Part shown: positions 27,456-39,700 of the stretch, piece after piece | How positions within the stretch are numbered: position 1 is the first letter of the stretch | Layout: every line of letters starts with the position of its first letter | Assembly: GCF_963576545.1 (NCBI RefSeq) | Contig: NC_083655.1 | Coordinates: forward strand, 14,060,440-14,124,439 | Length of the DNA stretch: 64,000 bases | Reading direction: 5' to 3' | Source: Limanda limanda | Lineage: Eukaryota > Chordata > Actinopteri > Pleuronectiformes > Pleuronectidae | Position numbers and translations under genes: made by a program | Notes under the pieces: model-generated | The model's input: only the letters and a program-made list of their open reading frames with translations | Told to the model about the DNA's origin: nothing | Databases searched by the model: none

Positions 27456-28149
27456 TCCGAGATACAGAACCTCGTGTTTTGATGGCGTTTAATCAAACTT
27501 CGACGCCACGGTCACACGGCCTTAAAACCATATGAATATCTTGAGGGGGGGGCTGATGATACACACATGTAGTTTGAGTGAGATAGAACCATGAACACTG
27601 AAGTTACAGCAATTTCGTGTTTCGCGGCGAGTTGATGAACTTTGACGCCACGCCACGGTTACACGGTGTGACGAAGTACAAATCCCTAAATCATTTTTTA
27701 TCTCCATCTTGTTGTGATGACACTCATCTGAATTTGAAGTTGATCTGATGAAAGCCCTGGGACAAGTATGTCAAAGTAAAAATGGTGAATATGGTCAAAA
27801 TGGCCACTAAATAGAAAATGGCGGGCTTCCTGTTGCGTTTTTCATAATGCTCTAAGAGGCTTTTTTTCATCATTAGTCACAATACACCTCTCGCCCGATT
27901 TTGGTGAAAATCGGTTATGTGGAAACCTAGCGGCTGGGTTCCAGGGGGCGCTGTTGAGCCATTTTGCCACGCCCATTTCCAAATACTCCAGAATACTGTC
28001 ATTTTCACCAAGTTCTAATATACTACAGAGTTTAGAAAGTTTTTGAGCATGGGAAAGCCCTCAAAAAGCAAATTCCACATAGTCACAATAATAATAATCC
28101 TTACAATTTCAATAGGGCCTCTCACCATTCGGTGCTCGGGCCCTAAATA

Positions 28150-28327
28150 TCTAGTTTAATGATGTTGTGAAGTCACGTAGGATCATGGGAGTTGTTGTCA
28201 TCACCACCATCGCCAATGAAAATCTACAGAAGGCAACTCAGGAGGGAAAAAAACAGAAGACTGGCTAACTGGCTAGCAGAGTATTTGCCTTCATTATACA
28301 TCGTTTGCCCCTGAAGTTATAGCAGAG
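28150..28327 (-). repeat. Dispersed repeat, copy 2
   Basis: Reverse-complement relative of 8909-9190, shorter by about 100 bp in the middle. It starts only a few bases after the composite repeat ends at about 28146. Confidence 0.6.
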
Positions 28328-28939
28328 ATGGACAAAGCCACGTAACCATGAATTGTCCCATCACCATGTATCTAATTGGGTATTTCTCTGTGTTTGAATA
28401 TAGTTGGAAACATTTTAGATAATACACAAGACAACCAAATATATAACATAGGTTTCGTCCGCATGTTGATGAAATATTATTACACCTTAAATCGTTAATG
28501 AAGAGGGGAGATCATTTCTTTCATCATACCTGACAGCACCTTGGTAAAAACAATAGCCTACACTATTTACATTTATCAACCACCTTTTCAAAGAAGAATT
28601 TTTTATTTTATTATTTGCTTATGTATTTACTTATATATTCCTGAAGAGAATTATGATTTAAATGAAGTTTATGAATATTTACAGTCATTTTAAAAGATAT
28701 TTCAAAATCTGAGACAAACTCTGTGCAGGACACTGAAGTGGATTGTAATTTCTAGGTTTCATATAGTATGTATATCATAGGTCATGCTCCCATATGAGCC
28801 TCCTGAAGATTGAATAATGTCCTTCCTGATGCGTGCTGCGAGAGGCCATATTGGATCCAGATTTCTCTTGTTCTAAAGTCATTTTGTTCCCCCTTCATTC
28901 CTCCCTCTCCCTGTTTTATTCCTCTCCGTCTCTCTCAGC

Positions 28940-29640
28940 CCTTTTCTCCACCCGGCTTTATTTATTGCGGGTCCAGTGGTGTGGTACAAAGCCATTACCC
29001 GCGCATATGTACCTGTTTGAATAATCAATAAATAATTATTTTATTATTTAATAGGATCGTATGGGGAGAGGAAATGGGTTTTATTACATAAATCCATCAC
29101 ACGTGATGAATGGTTACACTTGTAAAGTTGGACGGGGGAGAAGAGAGAGCGGCTGGACAGGCCTGCACCTGCGCTCGACTCCTGTGCATTGCTGAGCACT
29201 TTCTCCATTCAGGGCTGTAAATATGACATTTTTTGTCTCTTTGGGACTGTCAATTGGAGTGCATGGGGAATGGGGAGAGGGGACTGTAAATTCACAGAGA
29301 TTAATTAACCTTTTATATTTGCGATTCAGCCCTGCATCTTTTTTCTAAATGCGGTGACCCCTGTGAGCAGAGGGGTGAGGGACCTGGCCACAGACGGCCC
29401 AGGGAGTGCAGACGTCTCATTCCCAATGAGTTATTAACAGAATTTTTTGAATAGATGGAAAAATTGTAGCCTGGCCATTTAGTGTCATAAAAGCCGGGTT
29501 GGTGAGGCAGCAGGGGCCTCCCAGGGACAGGAGGCAATACCATTACAATCAAATCTGAGATGGAAGAGGGATTGAGCTGTCCATTCTGAATTTTTATATT
29601 GTCGGAGGGCCAGGGAGGAAATAATGCCATCCTGGAGTGT
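28940..29640. promoter_or_regulatory. Candidate conserved non-coding element upstream of slc35b3
   Basis: About 700 bp of unique sequence with AATAATCAATAAATAATTA, GATTAATTAACC and CATTACAATCAAATC words, about 2 kb upstream of the slc35b3 promoter. A minus-strand frame at 29313-29630 has no known match. Confidence 0.3.
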
Positions 29641-30303
29641 ATTAACCTCTGGCTGGGGACAGAGGACAGGGAGAAAGAGAGAGAGGGAGGAAGAGGAAGG
29701 AGGCAGGCGGAGGGAGAAATTTAAGATTGCATGGCGGGGAGAAAGGAAAGCTCGGAGAGGGAGGAGGGGGATAAAAGAGTTTCATGCCTTATATACCGGG
29801 GAAGCCAAAGAGGGAGAAGCAGGAATATGAGACGGCTGAGTGACATAGGCAGAACAGAGAAAGTAGAGTAAGGAATAATGTAATAAGGGGAGGAAAGAAG
29901 TGAGGGAAATGGAGGGGTGGAAAGCTCACATGGACATGAAAGCAGAATGGAAGGATGAAGACAATAATGGGAAAATAGAGAAAGTGGAAAAAGAAGAAAT
30001 TCTACATGGAATGCAGGAATAGTCGATGATATAAGCAATAACATGAGCGATGCCACTCCATGCCCTGCACTCTACATGCTGCTAACAATATAAAAATGAT
30101 ACCTAAAGAAGATAATGACACTGCTAACTTTTTTTAAAGTAAAGAAGACAAAAAGTGAAAACATATTTTCAGCAGAAAAGACTTTTGCGAAAATTTAATC
30201 AACAATATCGGGATTGTATCATCATTTTTTTTAGAAAATTTGAATCTAAAAAGTTACTAAAACTGATTTATTCCCTACATGGAAATGGTTAATACCTCAA
30301 AAT

Positions 30304-30345
30304 TGTACTGCAGTACTTGAGTAAATGTACTTGATTACATTCTAC
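30304..30345 (+). repeat. Fragment of a common fish repeat
   Basis: TGTACTGCAGTACTTGAGTA and AATGTACTTGATTACATTC resemble a repeat I know to be widespread in teleosts. The related words AAGTACTTAGAAACTCTACT and GCAATACCACAGTGTAAATA lie 400 bp further on. Confidence 0.4.
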
Positions 30346-30719
30346 AAATGGAGATCCTGTGCATCCACATGCTTCTCGGAAGGTCCCTTCTGAAAAAACA
30401 GTGGTTAGAGCGTTCAAACAACACCTTGACACCTCTTTCTACTATTTGCACAATAACATAGAGTGAAGAAAAGGCATCAGGTATGTGACAGGCAGCTAGA
30501 TAATAAAAAATGCACATTCATCATAAAAACAGCGAAAAAGTTTGGTGCCAGGCGCTTGTGAGAGATGAACATGTAGTTTGCCAGTTCACATTGAAAAAGC
30601 TACTGTTTAGAGACAACTGTTAAATTATGTAAATTCACGATTGGTGAAGTGATGACTTCAGCAACTCGGGTACCAAAACTTTCACCACTTTTTCAGACTT
30701 GAGATTATGTTCACATGAA

Positions 30720-30860
30720 AGTGCAGTATTGGAAAAGTACTTAGAAACTCTACTTACGTAAAAGCAATACCACAGTGTAAATATACAAATGGTTAAGATA
30801 AACTTAAAAAGTTGACTAAAAGTAGAAAAGTATTAGCAGCAAAAGAGCTGTTTTGTATAT
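30720..30860 (+). repeat. Second fragment of the fish repeat
   Basis: Contains GTACTTAGAAACTCTACTTA, GCAATACCACAGTGTAAATA and AAGTAGAAAAGTATTAGCAG. Probably part of the same old insertion as 30304-30345. Confidence 0.35.
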
Positions 30861-31439
30861 TATTATTATCATTTTATCAGTTGAGAAATCATTTTTCAGA
30901 TTATTCCGACAGCACAAGAACACACAAATGAGGTCTCCTTAAGATGAGGTCAAATACGATTTTCTGCAGTGGGGAAATTGAAGAGAATGAAAAAGGCAAT
31001 TGAAAACACTTTTAAAACTTTTAAAAAGGAAAAATATATAGTATACACCTTTCACTGCAGACAGATTTATTATTTGTAAAAAACAAAAATACGTGAGTCA
31101 AGTACAATGGCAAACAATAGGAAACAGTTTCTTTGAAAGCAAACAATCAGATATTACTTAGAAGTAAATCAAAGATCACACAGCAATAAAACACAGATAC
31201 AGAATAAAGATCAAATGTTACCGATGAGAAAAGAGCATAAACAAGATTAAATAATTTAAAATGGTAAAAATAGGCGGTAAGCTCAAATACATAATTTATA
31301 GAGGTGTAAATTTGCATGAGTGTACAATGTGATATGAATATAAAAATGGTATCAGTGTGCATATAAATGGGTCAATTCCACAATAACTGGCATGCAAGTG
31401 TAGAAAAGTATGTGATTGATGAACTTGTGGTGATGTGCA

Positions 31440-31660
31440 CACGTGATGGACACTTCAACTCACCGTGTGAACTCAAGATGGAGGAGAACACTCAGCCTGC
31501 ATTGCCTCCATCTCCTTCACTCTCTTCCACTGACTGACCCCATCTTCTCTCCAGCTGCAGACTCACGCCACCTCACCAACGTGTCCGTCCATTAACCTGT
31601 AGCCAGTGTGTGGCCGGCTGGACCAATAGCAGCACAGGTCAGAGGTCGCAGCAGGGCGGA
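31440..31660 (+). promoter_or_regulatory. Putative slc35b3 promoter region with CCAAT box
   Basis: GC-richer sequence just ahead of exon 1, with a CCAAT box (GACCAATAGC, CCAAT at 31623-31627) and no clear TATA box, as is usual for a housekeeping Golgi transporter. Start-site position is inferred only. Confidence 0.4.
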
Positions 31661-31907
31661 AGTTGTTGGCTGTTTGTGCGACTGCAGCGGGTGCCGGGGT
31701 AGCTTCCTGCAAGCTAACCGAGGCTAACACCTCCCCCTGCTCTCTCTCCGTGTGTGTGTGTGATGTTTACCGTGTGTCACTGAGACGGAAAAAACAAGAC
31801 GAAGTCTGGAAAACACGAAAGATGAAGCCGGAGGGTCCAGGAGACTTAATGTCGCCTCTGAAGAAGAAGATAAGCTAACGTTGAGAAACCCGGAAGTGTT
31901 GTTGCAG
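31660..31907 (+). other. slc35b3: slc35b3 untranslated exon 1 (5' edge uncertain)
   Basis: Probable first exon, non-coding. It ends at a consensus donor (GTTGCAG|GTAGCG, GT at 31908-31909) and would splice over a 1581-bp intron to the acceptor CCCACAG ending at 33488. The frames I examined close before the donor, so no protein is carried from here into exon 2. The transcription start is not visible and the left edge is a guess. No transcript evidence is available; the call rests on the donor, the upstream promoter-like sequence and the need for an exon before 33489. Confidence 0.5.
31822..31878 (+). other. Upstream ORF (18 codons) in slc35b3 exon 1
   Basis: ATG at 31822, with A at -3, opens an 18-codon frame (starts MKPEGPGDLMSPL) that closes with TAA inside the presumed 5' UTR exon. 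A shorter 6-codon uORF (MFTVCH) starts at 31763. If both lie in the mRNA, scanning ribosomes would meet them before the main ATG. This could damp translation; no peptide function is implied. Confidence 0.35.
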
Positions 31908-33488
31908 GTAGCGAGCTCTCTGTCCTAGCGTTGATGTTGGGGTTGAGAAATGAAAGGCAGCGATGAAACAAGTCGATACCAGTCATCATATCAATCGTCT
32001 GACATCGACTACTAGCATGGCCGCTTGTATTAGGGGGTTAATATATGCTAGCTTGTCTATATAAGCTAAGGAGTTAGCAAGTGGCTGCTCCATGTAGCTT
32101 AGCTAGGCGTCATGCTCCTTGTAAAAACATGCTACTCTTGCTAAAAGCTACAAATCGTGGGGCTGTTTAGTTTTAATTTGATGCAGCGGCTCCGGATGTT
32201 AAACGAACATAACGTGTGTGAATCTGGACTATTGATGATCACACACTCGTTTCCCTCACGTTTGCATTGAGATCCAGAGCTAATGACACGACATGCTTGC
32301 AACACACAGGACAGCACATACTGATCTGATAGAGAACATCTCCAGCTGGATTTCACAATGACAGTCAATGATTTCCAGGCATGTAGGGAAACATGACATC
32401 TGCTCTGTCCCATGTGTCATGATGCAGTTACATACAGGTGGTTGGTACATCTCTAAAGTTTGCATTGTCTGCTTCGAAAAAACTGTTTATTTATTACCAG
32501 ATATTTTCACTTGTGTCTCTTTGTGGATTATGCTTTAAAGTACTGAGTTGGTTTGCATATAACTTGGTGGAGGGAAGCTGCCGGGGAAGCATCCATCAAA
32601 TGCTCTCTGTAACAACCTGGACAAAACATTAAATGCAAAACCAAACTGCTGCCAATGACTGGTTGTTCCACACGCAGCCTCTCTTTAATGAATTCTAAGG
32701 CCATCTTCCACATAGTTCATTGCATAACTCACTCAGCTGCCACTTTAACACAATGCTACCAGGACACAGGTTAATGTCAATAAGGTGCAACAGGGCTCGC
32801 TTTGACAAAAGCCTGGAACCATCGCTAAACCAGCTGTTTACCTTCAGTCAGTGCTTCATGTTTATTAGATGCCCATGTTTGTTATTGTATGATGTGTGTT
32901 GTTTGCGAGGTGTTGCTCTGTTTTTTAGTTTTTTTGCATAGGAAGTGTTTGGTGGGGGTGAATGGAAATGTGCAGTTATGTGACTTCCTTCTCTTGGACA
33001 ATAAACTAACTAAAGTCTGCGGCAGATCTGGTTAAAGGGACCAAACCAGGATTTCTTTGTTCATAACATTGCAACATAATTGATCTTGAAAAAGATCAGG
33101 CATATATAGGATTGTTTAGCCGTGGTGGATCTCGACGCTCTAACTGAATGTGACTCAAGTTGAGCAACACTCTGCTGAACAGGCTTTACTTTTTCAGACA
33201 CTGTGATGATGGATATATTTTGAACCCTTTGATAAGATGATAAAACCTTATTTTTGGTCAAAGTTTGTTCCATCAGCCTATTATTTGCAGGTTTGTAGAT
33301 ACACATTAGTTACCTAATGCTAATCACCATTAAGCTGTCTGTCCACATTAATCTACAAGAATGACAAAGCTGCTTTTGTAGATTTTGAGCCCTGTTGCTA
33401 CTTAAGATCCAAGCTGTACTTGAGGCTTGAGCAGGAAAAGGTGACGTCTAAGATGATCGTTGTTAAATATCTCTCCATGCTCCCACAG

Positions 33489-33725
33489 GTCCCAGCAGCT
33501 GTGAACACAATGAGTGCCAAATATGGCATCGTGAGCTACAACAGTTCAAGGAAGCACATTTCCATTTCCGTCCCGTCGTCAACAGAAGTGATGTCACCCC
33601 ACATAAAGTCTGTGGAGGAGCTGAAGGTTCTGGGAATCAACCTGACCAACTTCAGCACTGCTACACAGTTTATGATTTGTGTGGCAGGAGTTTTCCTCTT
33701 TTACCTCATCTACGGATACCTGCAG
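33489..33725 (+). CDS. slc35b3: slc35b3 exon 2 (first coding exon)
   Basis: Acceptor CCCACAG ends at 33488; donor CTGCAG|GTAACA at 33725/33726. Holds 21 nt of 5' UTR, then residues 1-72 from the ATG at 33510 and the first membrane helix (about 53-71). It ends in phase 0. The frame is open back through the 21 nt, so an upstream in-frame coding exon is not strictly excluded. The residues before the ATG (VPAAVNT) are not recognised as conserved. Confidence 0.93.
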
Positions 33726-36700
33726 GTAACAAATCACAACCTCAACACAACACAAACTGAGATATACTAGATGTACCATACTCCCACATATACACACAAC
33801 CAAATGTGTTTTAAAATATCTTGGAATTAATCTGTTAAAGCTTGTTACAGTTAAGGATAAGTGCTGTTATGAAGGGTGTGTGTGTTTTTGCATGGACAGA
33901 ATTTCACAAGATGAAAGAGAAGCACATAATGACCTGCTTTGTTTTCTGTATCTGTCCCTCCCTCCAGGAGCTGATCTTTTCTGTGGAAGGATTCAAGCCT
34001 TTTGGTTGGTACCTCACTCTGATCCAGTTTGGCTTCTACTCCATGTTTGGATTAGTCGAGCTTCAGCTCACACAGGACAAACGCAGAAGGTACGGCCAAC
34101 AAACTAACCTGTTCTTTTACTTATTCACCTCGATCACTGTCACTCGTTTGTAACGTTGTTTATCCTGTCGGTGCGGCTGCGGCTCAGGATTTAGTCGCCA
34201 GGTCTCCATGTTGAGAGGTCGCAGTCAGACTGTGGATTATTTCTGCAAGATCAATCATAAACAAAATTTAACAACCTGACTAATTAATACAACAAGGTGT
34301 TTTATTCTTCCTTTTACATAACAGCATGCATGGTGCTAATGCTAGTGCTAGCAACCACAAAACAAACATTTATGATTCATTTTTCATTTGATAATCTAAA
34401 CAAAGAACATGTTTTCTGTTTGCTGCCTTTCTAAAATGAGTCGCCCTACTATGATAATAAAAAACGGATCCTATATTAACATAACCCTAAAATTACAACC
34501 ACTTGGCAACTCTGCACGTCTGATGTCTTTTGCTACTTAAAATCTGCTGAAGCAACACTGCAGCTAAACATGGAAACCACTTCTCAACCACTTAATTTTT
34601 CCCCGTCTTCCAGGATACCAGGGAAGACCTATATGATCATAGCATTTCTGACAGTGGGAACCATGGGCCTGTCCAACACTTCTCTGGGCTACTTGAACTA
34701 CCCCACACAGGTCATCTTCAAGTGCTGTAAACTCATCCCTGTCATGATTGGAGGAGTGTTCATTCAAGGTAATATTTATTTATTTTTACACCTAACTTAT
34801 ATGCACATCCTCACACATGTATGAACTTGTACTTGTGCTTCTACTTTCTGGAATATCCCATAGAACAAGATGTATTTATATTATATCAGATTTTAAACAC
34901 AAAAGTTTTTTTCTGTGGAACAACAGTTCTTATATTCAGATGATTATACACTGATGAAAACATTATTCTGAATGTCATCATCCATTTCTGTCCATATATC
35001 ACTGTACATCATATACACAGGATCAACTTGGAATGATTAACAAATAAAAATTGTTTCATTATCCAAGTTCTTTAAAAGAAGGTAAACTGTATTTCCTTTT
35101 ATTCGAAAGAATAACAGAAAATTAAGTTTGCATCATTAGTTAATCGGCTTATGTTTAGTTTTTCGTCCTTTTTTGTGACTGCTGTTTGAGCTGACCAGAG
35201 AGTTGACAGAGTTGAGTTTTGGAGAAGGCTAATCTTACACCTCATTTCAGCCACTGCACATGGTTTCTTTGAAGCGATGACCACCTTTCAACTTTCGGTA
35301 CCTTCTTTTTATGCACGACTGTTGTTTTCGTCTGTCAGAGGCCGGTCGGCGGTACTCTCTGTTTCTCCCTGCTCTTGGTTCTGCCTGTCCTTTCATCCTC
35401 ACGCCGGGCTTCTCAAGGTTCTGTGTCCTCAACGTCAGACATGTTTTCAGCATTTTTTTTTGCCTTTTTCCGTTTCTTTCAAGATGGGTAGATGTGAAGT
35501 CCGTGGTCCCTCAAGGGCTCAAGTGGAAAACAGAATTTGTTCACTTAGAATGCAAAGAGGAAAGAGAGTGGGGAGAGAGGGATGGAGGTACGGGTGTAGG
35601 TTTGCATCTGATGTGAGGCCCTTCAAAGGCGAATCAGGGAATCAAAGCCGACCACAGCCAACCTGATGCTGCGTCCCTGTGTCAACCTCAAGGCATCCAT
35701 CAGTCAGCTTTTTTTGTTTTTTGAAAGACTCCTTCATCCTGTTGTTTTTTTCCCCCTCACTTTTTTTACACCGCTTTTTTGTGCATTGTTACACGCACAA
35801 TCACTGAAACTTGGTGTTTTGGAAAGTGCCCATTTCAAAAACTTTGGACAGCTACATTTTACTTGAATCTGATGTCAACTTATACAAAAAAATATAATGG
35901 ACTCAAATTAGGGTCGAGCTTGTAAAATTATGTCTACAAATAATTTTAAAGTCTCTTGTTGTAAATTAACCTTGGTAAACCTGTATGTGTTACAAACGCA
36001 TGTGTAGGGAATATTAGTATTTGTGAAAAATACCTCCGGAGAGAAAAAGAAGTACGTTTGTTAACATCTGTGTACAGATGTAAAGCAGAAAATTGTGTCA
36101 AATTTCCAGCACTTTGTGTGACACTGTAGCTAAAGGTATGACATCTTATCATAGCCCCCTTTTTAAGAAAACACAAATCTTTTCTACACACAGAGATGTT
36201 GGGATTTGGGGAATTTGGGTTTTTCTGATTTCACAGTTGTCATATAAAGATATTGTCTGTGTTCCAGGTAAACGCTATAATCTGGCTGATGTGTCTGCTG
36301 CCGTGTGCATGAGTCTTGGACTCATCTGGTTTACACTAGCCGACAGCAAAGTGGCCCCAACCTTCAACGTCACAGGTAACATCTCCCAGATCCAACAGGC
36401 GATTCCAGCGGTTTCACATTAATGCTGTAATACTATCACAACTGTCAAAGAAAGACCCACAACACCCTGCTGTATTCTCAGGGTTAGATTACACGTGGCT
36501 GGGCTGCTATAGCAGAACTAAGATGGAACTGAGCAGCTAGAAACTGCAGGCAGCTACTGCTACAAGACACTTTGTTTTATCAGAACAAAAACTAAAGTCT
36601 CTTATTTCTTGTCTGTCAATATAAAGAAAATATTGTCTTGTGAAGAGGACATATAGACATAGGTAATACTATATATTTAGGTTTGATATATGTCTCTAAA

Positions 36701-39700
36701 ACATAATTTATTTGTATAAAAATCCAAGCAATCTAATGTACTTTGTTTCTTAAAATATATGCAGTATAGTGTTACATTGCCATAACTTTCTTTTGCCAGC
36801 CCATCCCACCCTAGATAATCTATTTAGTTTATTCCTTTCTTAATTTCCTTGTCCTTGTGTGCATGTTTGTTATACAGGTGTTCTCCTCATCTCCCTGGCA
36901 CTGTGTGCAGACGCCGCCATAGGAAACGTGCAGGAGAAAGCCATGAAACTCCATAACGGCTCCAACTCTGAAATGGTACCCTGTACATACAGTATACTTG
37001 TTTAGTAGATGTATGCACATAAACATTTGAGATGAATGCAGAATATGGAGCTCAACTTGACTGTTGTAAACCTGTGTGATGTCACTCACTGAACACATGG
37101 TATCTTGTTGACAGGTGCTGTATTCGTACTCCATCGGTTTTGTCTACATACTGACAGGCCTGCTCTGTGTGGGTGGGCTGGGCACAGCAGTGGCATTCTG
37201 CTCAGAGGTGAATATAGCCGCAGATAAAACGAGTATGTACCCTTGGTACTTTGTGGAGCTGCAGACAGACTGTGTTATCACAGATGTCAATTATGTGTCT
37301 GTGTTTCTTTCAGTTGACGGACTGGAGCTTGTCTCTTTGCTGAAATCCTTTGTCATACAATATGATTATAATATAAACAAAATGTGTTGCTTTTCTTGTG
37401 TAGTTACTTTTTAAATTAGGTTTATATACATTCCTCTGTATCAGCTGTGTTCCTTGTACTTTATTTACTTTTATTTCCCTCCCTCCCAGCATCCTGTGGT
37501 GACGTACGGTTACGCATTCTTCTTCTCTCTTACGGGTTACTTTGGCATCTCTTTCGTGCTGGCCTTGATCAAGCTGTTTGGTGCCCTGGTTGCAGTCACA
37601 GGTCAGAGGAACAACGTGTCAAGCGTTCTTTTCCTTTTTTGCCACAGGGAAAAAAGTCATACAAATCAGTGCCATTGTTTTAATAACCAACTGGTGTAGA
37701 CACAAAAAATATAGCTCTCCACAACATACACATTGAGAAAAAAACTGGTATAGTTTACATACAAAGATGATCATCTGCAATAAAACAGCGCACACCATTT
37801 TACAATAATTGGAGTATTTTTAAGATCGAGTGTAGGATATTAAATCTCAAATGGAATTTTATACAAACAGGTTACATTGACCACATTGAAAATACTCCAC
37901 AGGATCTGGAGCAATATTTCATTGGTGAAATTCAAATCAATTTCTGTGGATCAGATGGACTCTGCATGTTTGGTTGATAAAATTGTAATAAATTAACAGA
38001 ATTTCTAACTATTTAACAGTTACACACTTCTCATCACCCAGAAAGTTACCTCTGTGGAGCTTTTGTTTCCTATTTGTAATGTAGTAGAAACATTATTAAC
38101 TGGCACTGACGGTACCACAAATGTTTGACTCCTTTGCAGTAACCACCGGGAGAAAGGCCATGACGATCGTGCTTTCCTTCATGTTCTTCACAAAACCTTT
38201 CACTTTTCAGTAAGTACCGACACCTTTTGACTTGAATCTGTTTTCTCCTTGTTAAAAGTGAGTCTACAGTGTGACTGCTGACCTCTTCTTGGACAAATAC
38301 AACTTTGTTTGGCATCCCTGCCCCTGGTTTTTATGTCCTTAGTCCATTTAGAGACCTTGACTGCTCCGCTGCTCTTTCTTCTTGTCCTTCACCGTCTCGC
38401 TCACAATCTATAATCCTCTGCTCTGTCAAAAGGGTCTAGTTTTTCACTGTACCTCTCCTGCTCTATTTCTCCATCATGACTTTAAAAATGCATATTCACA
38501 AGATACAACAAACTTTTGGCTGTCCTTATGGCCACCTTCATTCTCCCTCTAGCTTGTGTTGGCCCTCCAGTGAACTCTCAGTCCCTTCCATGACTGCAGT
38601 TTACATTTCAACCAACAGATTTATTTTCGGCGTTATTTATTATCAGCCAATTATTGGTAAGGCAAAATGTTGTATGTTTACCTCTGCCACTGCACAACCA
38701 AAACTGACTTTTCTATCCTCCAGTAGCTAGTGGTAGCTTTCCCCAGGTTGCTGAAATGGTGGACAAGTGCAACAAAAATGTCATTTACCAACTTAATTAC
38801 AGCAGAGATATGAAAATTTTTCATCTGAAGTCTGATTTGTATAAAACCAAAAGAATGCTATGGTTATCTCCACATTTTAATGCCGTCAAACACACTTAAA
38901 AAGGTGATTGATTCCTATCCCTGTGCCAAAAGAGGAATTTGCCTTTGAGTCTTTTTTCTTGCATCAAGTCAACGCACTGGACACCAAGGTGTCAGGAACC
39001 TCGATGTCTTGCCAGTGTTGCATCTTGCGCGATACAAAAAAAATCCCTGCTGTTGCACATGGTTCCCAAGATGTAAAAAAAACAATTAGGGCACAAACGC
39101 TCATGGCTATTTATGTGCCAACTGCCAGAAGTTTGATGCGCATCATAACGTTGTGCCTGAAAAGGTGCAGTGTCAGCGTCTAGACGGGCAAAATAGAGAG
39201 ATGAAGAACAAATTAGCATGTTTACTTCAGTGACATGTTTCCATCTCTGCCGATTGGAGCCAGACTCGATAAACACCTGGTTGTACTACACAGTCATTTG
39301 ACCTGGAAGTGAACACAAATGTTAACTAGTCCCACTGCAGACAAAAGCCACATGTCAGTGGGTTTTTTGACCAGCGGAAAAGGATCTTTACAAAAAAGGT
39401 GGATGTCTATGACCATTTTAAGATTTGGATGAGTTGAGGTAATCAACTGAGTGAGTTTGACAGAATCACAGAAAGATTTAAAAGCATCAGATACTGGCTC
39501 AGCCAATCCCAGTTTAGATCACTATCTAAAAAGTATTAGACTAAAAAAAGATGCTCTAAAGGCTCCTATCCATCATTTGAAATAAAGTGAGGCCCATAAG
39601 ACACAGGCGGTACAGAGTCTCTTTGCAATTTCCACATTCACTGCCAAAATTTCCGTAGCTTGCAAATTGATTCCGACACAGCTACCCTGACATGATATTT

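Larger units (their letters stand above)
24879..28146. repeat. Composite fish repeat with two CTCF-motif arrays and duplicated modules
   Basis: The left end (AGGGCTACG... with GGCCCGAGCACC at about 24899-24910) is matched in inverted form by the right end (GGTGCTCGGGCC, finishing at about 28144). This suggests one element with imperfect inverted ends. Inside, in order: 120-bp array 1 (about 25009-25855), module M copy 1 (about 25915-26235), M copy 2 (about 26376-26690), tail T copy 1 (about 26700-27000), a short tail repeat to 27053, array 2 (about 27054-27455), M copy 3 (about 27522-27836) and T copy 2 (about 27850-28146). The GGGCCCGAGCAC terminus is familiar from many teleost genomes. I cannot name the family, and no transposase is visible. 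Confidence 0.75.
25915..28146. repeat. Duplicated non-array modules M and T of the composite repeat
   Basis: Module M (CCATATGAATATCTT followed by a G-run ... CACTAAAT ... AAAATGGCGG) occurs three times and tail T (CTCTCGCCCGATTTTGGTG ... GGGCCCTAA) twice in full. Each M copy yields a 60-70 codon minus-strand frame starting MEIKNDLG, but the frames diverge and show no domain. They are shadows of the repeat, not genes. Confidence 0.85.

Noticed and set aside
25889..27707. Three similar minus-strand frames starting MEIKNDLG
   Set aside because: They are repeats of one non-coding module with divergent ends and no domain; similarity comes from recent DNA duplication.
35277..35666. 129-codon frame in slc35b3 intron 4
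   Set aside because: Lies within an intron, has no conserved motif, and the flanking exons join in frame without it.
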